Shown piece by piece: positions 56,668-64,000 of a stretch of 64,000 nt of DNA (the stretch's first letter is position 1; every line of letters begins with the position of its first letter). Source of the stretch: Castanea sativa (Eukaryota; Streptophyta; Magnoliopsida; Fagales; Fagaceae); assembly GCF_040712315.1 (NCBI RefSeq), contig NC_134014.1:42831634-42895633 (forward strand). Reading direction: 5' to 3'. The position numbers and the translations under genes are program-made. The notes under the pieces are model-generated. The model worked only from the letters and a program-made list of their open reading frames with translations. It was not told the DNA's origin and ran no database searches.

Positions 56668-57705
56668 ATGATGCTCATAAATGCAGTCACCACCTCCATC
56701 CCTACTCATGTCATGCAATGTAACATGCTCCCAATCAAGATTTGCAACGAGATGGACAAACTAAATAGAAATTTCTTGTGGGGTGACTCAACAACTAGGA
56801 AAAAACTCCATCTTTTAAAGTGGCAAATAGTCACAAAACCAAAACCTTTGGGTGGCCTGGGTATCAAAGAAAGTGCCCACAAAAACGAAGTCCTTCTTGC
56901 TAAGCGCCTTTGGGACCTTCACTTAAACCGGAACTGCCTCCATGCCCGCTTTTTCAAGAGCAAATACCAACCAAATTCCAATATGGTCAAGCGTTGCTCC
57001 ACCTCCTGGTCAAGCCTATGTAAATCGAAAACCTTATGCGATAAAGGCACGAGATGGCTCATTCGCAACGGAACAAAAATTAAATTATGGCTTGATAACT
57101 GGAGGGGAAACGGCCCTCTCCGCAGTGCCATCCCAGGTCCATTCAATCGTCATGACAATGCCACCATGTTACATGAAACTTGGGACCTCAACGGAGAATG
57201 GGCTCTAGACAACCTTTCCTTTGTCTTCCCGCAAAGCATCCTCAACACCATAAAAGCCACCCCAAAACCCTTCCACTCTGACCTTGAAGACCTCCCAACC
57301 TGGGACTGCTTTCCCAATGGCATGTTTCCCACCCAGTCCGCTTACACTCTATCCCTTGACCTCCCTACCCCCACCTTTGGCCCTTCCTGGAAATGGATTT
57401 GGAAAACCTCTACCCTTCCAAGGATACGAACCTTCCTCTGGCTGGCTGCACACAATAAACTCCCCACAAGAGTCGTTTTTCGTGCTAGACAAGTTATTCA
57501 AAACGACGAATGCTTGCCTTACCACTCTAACATGGAAAACACTCTCCACGTTCTAAGGGACTATCTGTGTGTCGCTCCCATCTGGTCCGCTCTAACCAAC
57601 TCGCTGTTCCACTGCGAGCTTGGCTGCAACACCACCTTAGCTTGGCTTAAGGCTATGGTTTCTCACCACCACCCTCACCCCCTAGCAATATACCTCGGTT
57701 TGTGA
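56668..57705 (+). pseudogene. LINE ORF2, post-RT and zf-RVT region
   Basis: An open stretch of 345 codons. It contains the conserved NRNFLWGDSTTRKKLHLLKW and GGLGIKESAHKNEVLLAKRLW block of plant LINE ORF2 and then the zinc-binding RVT region (WIWKTSTLPRIRTFLWLAAHNKLPT). The Cys positions expected after that are partly lost. It ends with a stop before the RNase H frame. Confidence 0.8.
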
Positions 57706-57908
57706 CCTTCCCCGTTGTAGTTTGGTGCATTTGGTGGTCCAGAAACAAGTTACTCTGGGAAGCTTCAAACTTCGATCCCAATGCCATTCTCCGAAAGATC
57801 ACCTCCACAGCCACTAACCTCCTCCACACCCTCCCTTCCAAACATCTTTTGCCCATAAAACCCATCCACCACATAGGTTAGACCCCTCCTCCCTCGGGTT
57901 TTTTCAAG

Positions 57909-58400
57909 TTGAACATAGACGGTTCGGCTCGAGGCAACCCCAGCTGTGCTAGTGCAGTCAACATCATCAAGGACTTTCAAGGCGCTTGGATCAATAGCTG
58001 CACCAGAAAAATCAATCACACACACTCTCTGGCAGTCGAATTATGGAACCTTTGGGATGGTCTTATGCTCGCAAAAAACCTCAACATTCAAAAGCTTTTT
58101 ATTGAAGTTGACGCTCTAATAGTAGCAAATTTTTTCACTGATGCAAATACCGGAGTTGACTCTTCTCATCCTTACAGTGCCCTTATCATTGATTGCAGGT
58201 ACCTCCTCCAGCATTTTGAGGAAGCCCACGTCAGCCATGTTCATCGTGAAGGCAACCATTGTGTGGACTTACTAGCTAAGGAAGGAATAAATTCCCCCTT
58301 GGATTTTGTTATTCACCCCTCTCCCCCTTCCTATATTTTGTACCAGTTTTTGGCTGATTCTTGGGGTGTTGTTTACCCTAGACATTGTATTTGGCCTTAG
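57909..58400 (+). pseudogene. LINE ORF2, C-terminal RNase H domain
   Basis: It contains NIDGSARGNPS (first Asp), AVELWNLWDGL (Glu), LFIEVDALIV (second Asp) and HVHREGNHCVDLLAKEG (His and third Asp), so all catalytic positions look kept. The frame upstream is broken by a stop at about 57880. The stop at 58398 lies about 35 bp before the poly-A tail. The domain is related to the fragment at 2-379 but clearly from a different subfamily. Confidence 0.85.
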
Positions 58401-58448
58401 TCTTTAATGAATTGTTCGGGTTACCCAAAAAAAAAGTTGAATAAATAT

Positions 58449-58633
58449 TGTTAAGAAGATAAAGTGAGAGTGAAAGACTAAACAATCTGCATATTCTTTG
58501 TAAATAATAATGTACAATAGAGAATCTTATATAGGCTAGATATGTGTGCAGTACAAGTAATATGAGTAAACTGCAAGTAAAATATACTGGGCTAAGCCCA
58601 ATGGGCTAATCTAGTCTAAGCTATACACTAACA
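58449..58633 (-). repeat. Copia 3' LTR, 185 bp
   Basis: On the minus strand it begins TGTTAGTGTATAGC and ends ATCTTCTTAACA. It carries GCCTATATAAG, a TATA box. The minus-strand tract TTTGAGGGAGA just before it is the polypurine tract. It begins 14 bp after the LINE poly-A tail. Confidence 0.8.
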
Positions 58634-59968
58634 TCTCCCTCAAACTCGAGGTAGCAAGGAGGAAGCCAACTGGAGTTTAGATATAAGATCTTGAAGACGA
58701 CCAGACGGGTTAGTCTTGGTGAAGATAGCAACAGGCTGGTCAGCAAAGGAGATGGAGAACAACTTGAGATTGCCTTTCTTGAGATGCTAGCGAGTGATTT
58801 GGCAGTCAATCTCAATGTGCTTGGTGCGTTCATGGAAGACATCATTATGAGCAATGTAGATAGCACTATGATTGTCACAATAAAGAGGAGTGGCAGTGGG
58901 CTGTGGAGCATCCATAACAGCCTTGCCAGTGGAGCATCCATATCAGCCTTGCCAGCGAAGCTAGACAAGCTCGCAGATGGTGTTGGCAAGGGCATGATAC
59001 TCAGCCTCAGTACTGGAATGGGAAACCACATCCTGCTTCTTGCTACACCACGAGATAAGGGAAGTACCCAACAAGAAAGAGAAACCTGTAATAGAGCATT
59101 GATCAATCGGATCACCTGCTCAGTCTGCATCTGAATAAGCATGAAACTCGAGAGAAGACCGAGAGAAGTAGTGGAGACCATGATAGAGTATGCCCTTGAC
59201 ATATCGGAGAATCCAAAGAATGGCAACATAGTGGACAGAATGAGGGGCATCCATGAACTTATTAACCATACCCATGACATGTGAAATATCCAGACGAGTA
59301 ACAGTGCGATAAATCAGACTACCAACCAACTGACGATAGAGAGTAGCATCAGATATAGGTTCATCATTCAAGGGTGTGAGCTTTCCATTGTATTCCAAGG
59401 GAGTGGAAACAATCTTGTTGTTAGTGATATCGGCTTTGGAGAGAAAATTAGAAACATATTTAGCTTGGGAAAGATAGTATCCATCAGAGGATGAGGTAAC
59501 CTCAAGCCCAAGAAAATAGCTAAGAGTGCCCAGATCTTTCGTCTCAAAATGCTTACTAAGGAAGTGCTGAAGAGAGCAAATACCTACAGAATCATCTCTA
59601 GTAATAATCATATCATCAACATAAAGAAGAATAAGAGTGATACCAGGAGAGTATCTTCGAACAAAGAGAGCAGTGTCATGAGGACTCGAAGTGCAACCCT
59701 GCTAAGCAACAACTGAGCTAAACTTTTCAAACCAAGCTTGAAGAGCCTACTTAAGGCCATAAAGAACACGGCGAAGGCGACAAACTTGACTGCCTGAGTG
59801 TGGATAGCCAGGTGGTGGTTGCATGTACACTTCTTCTTGGAGGTCTCCATTGAGCAAAGCATTCTTCACATTCATTTGATAAAGAGGCTAACGGCAAACT
59901 GCAGCCACAATAATGAGACATCAGACAGATGTAAGGCGAGCAACAGGAGCAAATGTTTCCTCATAGTC
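58634..59968 (-). pseudogene. Copia pol: RT C-terminal part and RNase H (broken)
   Basis: RT motifs on the minus strand are YEETFAPVARLTSV (about 59960), NALLNG (about 59860), ILLYVDDMIITRDD (catalytic YVDD, about 59610), then LSYFLGLEV. RNase H follows: AYSDADWAGDP, SHSSTEAEYHALA and [13 protein letters not shown]. Stops lie near 59927, 59887 and 59702. A 26-bp tandem duplication (58905 and 58931) shifts the frame inside RNase H. Confidence 0.83.
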
Positions 59969-59970
59969 TA

Positions 59971-60135
59971 AGGGTGTTTCGGTTCGGTTTTGGTCGATTT
60001 TTTTTTAATTGGCCAACCGAAACCGAAACCGAAATTTTCGGCTTTTAATATTGTCAACCGAAACTGACTGAAATAGTTGAGACACCGTCGGTTTCAGTTC
60101 GTTTCGGTTTCGGTCGATTTTTCGGTGAGTGTTCG
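59971..60135. repeat. hAT subterminal repeats (CGGTTT/AAACCG)
   Basis: Short motifs such as TTCGGTT, CCGAAACCGAAACCGAAA and CGGTTTCGGTCG occur in both directions over about 160 bp. Such clusters near hAT ends usually bind transposase. Confidence 0.7.
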
Positions 60136-61332
60136 GTTTTGGGCTTGGGCCTGGAGTTTGGGCCTTTTGGTTTTTTTTTTTTTAAATTCTGTTTGGGCTT
60201 CTTAAAAAAAATATCAGTATTCAAGCCATTTGTTTTATGGCCCTTTTATGCTCTAATTAAGCCTATTTTAAAAATACGTTTTGGGCTTATTTTAGGAACC
60301 AATTGTGGCCCAGATTCGGGCCTTATCTATTTTGGCCCATGGCCATCTTTAGGCATTTTTTAGCTTTCTGTTTTGGCACTTTCAGCCCAGATTTGGGCGT
60401 TTCCTATTTTGGCCATTTTTGGGCCTTTTTACAACTTGCTTTGTATTTTACATTTCATAACTTGCAGATTCATCAAAAAAACAAAAAAATCACAACTTGA
60501 ACCTGTTACAGATTCATAAATCCAAAAATATAAACACATATAGCAGATTCATAAATCACAACCTGTCATAAATTCATAACCTGCTTTAGAGCTTCTATTA
60601 TACTCATTAAAATACACATCACATATTCAAAAATCAAAAAATAACCTGTCAACATGATAAAACCTGTCAACAATACAATTGCCCAAGTACAACCTGACAA
60701 CACAGATTCACAAATCCAAAAATAATCTAGAGCAATTTCACAAGTACAACATTACAAAACAGATTCACAAATCCAGAAATAATCTAGAGCAAAAAATTAC
60801 TCTAGTGCTCAAAGCCTCAAATCTGTAGCTTTTTATAGGCAGTAAGCACCCATCAAATACAAACAAGATTAAAAAATAAACTGTACAAGTCACAATAAAA
60901 TAACTAGTGCAGATTTCAATACTTACATAATAACATTACAACAAAATAACACCGAAATACTTACATAACACCAAAATAACTAGTGCTGATTTCAATACTT
61001 ACAAAATAAAATAACTAGTCCATGTGTCAATACTTACATAATAGCATTATAGCCAAAGACTCAAAATAAATTGGCCATATGTCAATGTCAATGTCAACAT
61101 ATACTATCCATATTTAATATTTGGCCAAAGATTCAAAATAAATTGGCCATATGTCATTGCCTATTGACTAATATCCTATATTTTCTATGTATAGGGCATT
61201 GTCAAAACACAAAATAAAAGCCCATATCTATATATCTATACGTAGGCCACTATCTACTAGTGTCTAATAGCAAAAAGTGTAAATATCATCATATACCATT
61301 ATACCACCCTTCCAAAGAGCAAAGAGCAATCT
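60136..61332. other. Non-coding 3' part of the hAT element
   Basis: T-rich with TTTGGGC repeats at left, then A-rich with short direct repeats (ACAGATTCACAAATCC, AATAATCTAGAGCAA near 60710-60790; AATAACTAGT near 60900-61020). No coding block. Confidence 0.55.
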
Positions 61333-63685
61333 TCAACCATCAACGTCAATAGGTGTTGGTGTGGACATGCCTAGTTCCGATGTAGCAGCATCATTCACAA
61401 GTTCTACAAACAAAAAATGAAAAAAAATATAAAAGTCACTTGTACAATAAAACAATATATATGCCAAGAATCCAAGACATGCAGTTTTTTTTAATAATAA
61501 TAGACATGCAGAATTTTTTTTAATAAATAAAGAAATTAAAATTAAAATTTTTTAATATAACAAATAATAGTCATACCTCCATCAAGCTTTTCAAACTCCT
61601 CAACATCATCCATGGCAGCACGAAGGCAGATTGGAGCCGATGAAGGACGGAGCCAATTTTGACCACAAATGAGGGCTTCCACCATAAGTGGAGACAATGA
61701 ACTCTGGAAGGGATCAAGGACACGACCAGCCGTACTAAAGGCAGATTCTGAGGCCACAGTGGATACCAGAATTGCAAGAACATGTTGTGTAACTCTTGAA
61801 AGCACACGGTATCGTGGAGAATTAACCTTCCAGCAAGCCAAAATATCAAAATTATCATCAAAGACATCTTCATAACTCTCTAACAAGTATTTATCAACCT
61901 CTAATTTGGTATTTAAAGAATCAATACCCTTCAAGTGCTCCTTAAATCCCATCATCCTCATTGCCTTCGCATCAACCACACTAGAATCATCTCCCTCCAT
62001 TGATCCACTTGGTTTTTGGCCTTGGGCTTGTGCAGCAGCACTAGCACTACTACTCCCCACTTGATTTGAGCATAAGCATTATATAAATCCACCAAAACAA
62101 CCTTTATTCTTTTTGCCATATCAACAACCTTTTGGTTCTCATACAAAGTACCAAAACAGTACTCAAGATACCTCATCTTGTATCGAGGATCAAGAACTAG
62201 CCCTACATACAACAAGTGATTCATATTATCAAAGTTCCCCCAATACTTTTCAAATTTGGTCTTCATGTAATCAGTCATTTTTTTCAACAAATAACTATCT
62301 TTTTCATACTCCAAATCAATTGTGTCATGAATTGACATGAGCTCCAAAAAGAAAGAATTGCTAGTGACATAATTAGCACCCGAAAACCGCAAGGTTGCAT
62401 CATAAAAATTTTTAAGAAATTTCAAAAAGATCCTAATCTTTTCCCAATCCACATCACCCATTCCCCAAGCAACCTCATCTATATCACTTCCATCGTCCTT
62501 TTCCTCCTCTCTAATTGTCATAAGATAATTTGGATCTTCTTCCTCCAATCTCTCAAAAGTTTTTTGATACTTCTCAGCCTTCTCCAACATAATATAGGTG
62601 TAGTTCCACCTAGTGGGCACATCTAAGCACAACTGACCTTTAAACTCAACTTTCTCCTTCTCTGCACATAACTTAAATGTGTTTTGTCTTTGTGGAGACG
62701 ATCTCACATATCGCACAGATTTTCTCACCTTCACTATTGTCTCATCCATTTCAACTAACCCTTCACGAACAATTAAGTTCAAGATATGAGCACTACACCT
62801 CACATGCAAGTATTTATGCCCTAAAATTGTTGCCTTCCTATGCTTAGTCTTTTTTTGAATAAAAGAAATCAGCCCCCTATTAGAAGCAGCATTATCAACT
62901 GTAATATTTAAAATCTTGTCTATCCCCCAATCAAGTAAACACACCTCAACTGCCTTCCCAAGTGTTTCACCCTTGTGATTTTCCACTAAACAAAAACTAA
63001 GAATTCTCTTGTGTATTTTCCAATCACTATCTATAAAATGGGCAGTAAGACACATGTAGTTCAAATTTTGAACAGATGTCCATGTATCTGTGGTAAGGCA
63101 GACCCGCTGCTCTTTTAGGGCTTCTTTCAACTTTTGTTTCTCATCTAAAAACACCCTAAAGCAAGTTTTGGCAATTGTTGTGCGACTAGGGATTGGATTG
63201 AACCTAGGTTGGGTTTTAGACATAAACCTCTTAAAACCATAACCCTCCACAAACCTAAAAGACAGCTCATCTAGAATAATCATCTCTGCCAATACTATCT
63301 TACATTCCTCAAAATTAAACACCCATGGCACTAGTTTACCACTACTTTCTCATTCTTCTTTAGGTTTGAATGCTAGGGTTGATTGGTTTTTTTTTTCTTT
63401 CCTATAAGGATATTTCAAACATAGTGATTGTATGTGAGTTCTCATGGTTGTAGTGCCATTTTGCTTAGTGTCACAAGCATAGGTTGTGCCACAGTAGTTA
63501 CAAGCTGCCCTAGGTTTATCCCCCCCTTCAATAACAGTGAAATGACCACAAACAAAAGATCTTTTTTTACTAGTATTACCTGCATTTGGTGGGAGTGGGG
63601 GTTTGCCTTTGTCTTTATGCACATTGGTTGTGCCTTGACCCGCTTCAAGGTCTTGACCCTCTGGGATTTCCGTTGTCTTATTCAT
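61333..63685 (-). pseudogene. hAT transposase (BED zinc finger, RNase H-like core, C-terminal dimerization), two small lesions
   Basis: Coding segments are 63685-61577 and a last exon 61403-61333, joined by a GT-AG intron (61576-61404) that keeps frame and ends MSTPTPIDVDG. A BED-type finger (ACNYCGTTY...HIQSLC) lies near residue 65. The hAT core follows: VCLTTDTWTSVQNLNYMCL and ITVDNAASNRG carry the two Asp, CSAHILNLIVREGL and DVPTRWNYTYIM are typical of RICESLEEPER-like proteins. The C-terminal dimerization region (PVSTVASESAF-like; here ILVSTVASESAFSTAGRVLD, then ALICGQNWL) has the Glu. Only two lesions are seen: a TGA at 63350-63352 and a one-base frameshift near 62047. It cuts and joins the element ends. 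Confidence 0.85.
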
Positions 63686-64000
63686 CTACAATAAAAAATA
63701 AAACACAATAAGTCAGCAACTATAAAAAGTAAAAATTAAAAATTAAACCCCAATAACAATAAAACAATAACACAATAAAAGTCAGCAACCAAAAAAAAAA
63801 AAAAGAAGGAAAAGGACTCTAGTATACAGCAACAAGCTGACAATAAACACGTCAATAAGATAATAATAAACACATCAACGTCAAAGCAATAATAAACAAA
63901 TACCCCAACATCTCAGTCAACTATTAACAAATGCACCAACATCACAGTTATGCACATGGGGTAATTGATTTCAAATCTGTAACATCAATTAGAAAATAAC
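63686..64000. other. 5' flank of the hAT transposase
   Basis: A-rich non-coding sequence, perhaps 5'-UTR or intron; the ATG at 63685 follows a TTGTAG that could be an acceptor. No terminus is seen before the window ends. Confidence 0.5.

Larger units (their letters stand above)
52061..58435 (+). mobile_element. LINE/L1 non-LTR retrotransposon, nearly full length, inactive
   Basis: It has two open-frame regions in the standard order: ORF1 (nucleic-acid binding, zinc knuckle), then ORF2 (endonuclease, RT, zinc-finger region, RNase H). It ends with TTACCCAAAAAAAAA at 58421-58435, a short poly-A tail. The 5' end is approximate; no target duplication could be matched. Many stops and frameshifts show it is dead. 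The terminal RNase H domain is common to many plant L1 elements. Confidence 0.88.
58449..59968 (-). mobile_element. Ty1/Copia retrotransposon, 3' part (truncated by hAT)
   Basis: It reads on the minus strand: RT, RNase H, polypurine tract, 3' LTR. At 59968/59969 the coding sequence stops abruptly at the codons for DYEETFAPVARLTSV, where a hAT terminus begins. The remaining 5' part should lie beyond the hAT element, outside the window. Confidence 0.85.
59969..64000 (-). mobile_element. hAT transposon (Ac/RICESLEEPER group), incomplete at the window edge
   Basis: The left terminus is TAAGGGTGTTTCGG, directly joined to interrupted Copia coding sequence; TCATAGTC (59961-59968) is the candidate 8-bp target duplication. 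The transposase gene runs on the minus strand, so this is the element's 3' end. The other end lies outside the window. Bases 60136-61332 and 63686-64000 are non-coding parts. Confidence 0.83.

Overview
This window is plant nuclear DNA, most likely from a woody eudicot. The intergenic DNA is AT-rich, genes are sparse, transposons are deeply nested, and the coding pieces match plant families (SKIP2-type F-box protein, IAR1, cytosolic RPS5, Ty3/gypsy Tat, RICESLEEPER-like hAT). The repeat style recalls Fagaceae such as oak or chestnut; that is a guess from memory, not something proved here. Only one host gene looks intact: a single-exon F-box/LRR gene of the SKIP2/VFB type at 29285-30898. Nearly everything else is transposable elements, simple repeats and decayed intergenic DNA. 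A 200-bp run of N lies at 12490-12689.

Region by region. 2-379 is the end of a LINE-type RNase H domain. At 735-9232 a minus-strand solo LTR (TSD TTTAT on both sides) is split by a 7.8-kb CACTA-type insertion at 1135-8940 (TSD GTA on both sides). Deleting the insertion and one GTA restores the LTR, so both ends of the insertion are fixed by the sequence itself. The insertion contains two CACTA-like modules (1135-4377 and 8420-8940) and, between them, host gene pieces: an IAR1-like 5' fragment and exon 1 of RPS5, preceded by telo-box and TATA motifs. The left module carries a palindromic subterminal array and a six-unit satellite in which 356-bp and 345-bp monomers alternate.

9560-15843 holds three more solo LTRs of the same family, two of them inserted in a head-to-tail run of Helitron-like elements. 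15844-29100 is mostly empty sequence with a few MITEs. The F-box gene follows, with a diverged tandem duplication upstream.

33665-43389 is a complete but dead Ty3/gypsy Tat-lineage retrotransposon on the minus strand: two 464-bp LTRs, gag-protease, RT, two RNase H domains and integrase. An intron-containing extra gene lies antisense between integrase and the 3' LTR, along with a minisatellite. 44718-50798 carries two long-TIR Mutator-like elements, a hAT MITE and a diverged LTR. 52061-58435 is a nearly full-length but broken LINE/L1. 58449-59968 is the 3' part of a Copia element, cut by a hAT transposon that runs past the window end; its transposase gene needs only one stop and one frameshift to be explained.

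The most interesting system is the apparent composite CACTA insertion that carries a host gene chimera. The Helitron-like tandem array and the antisense spliced gene of the Tat element come next.
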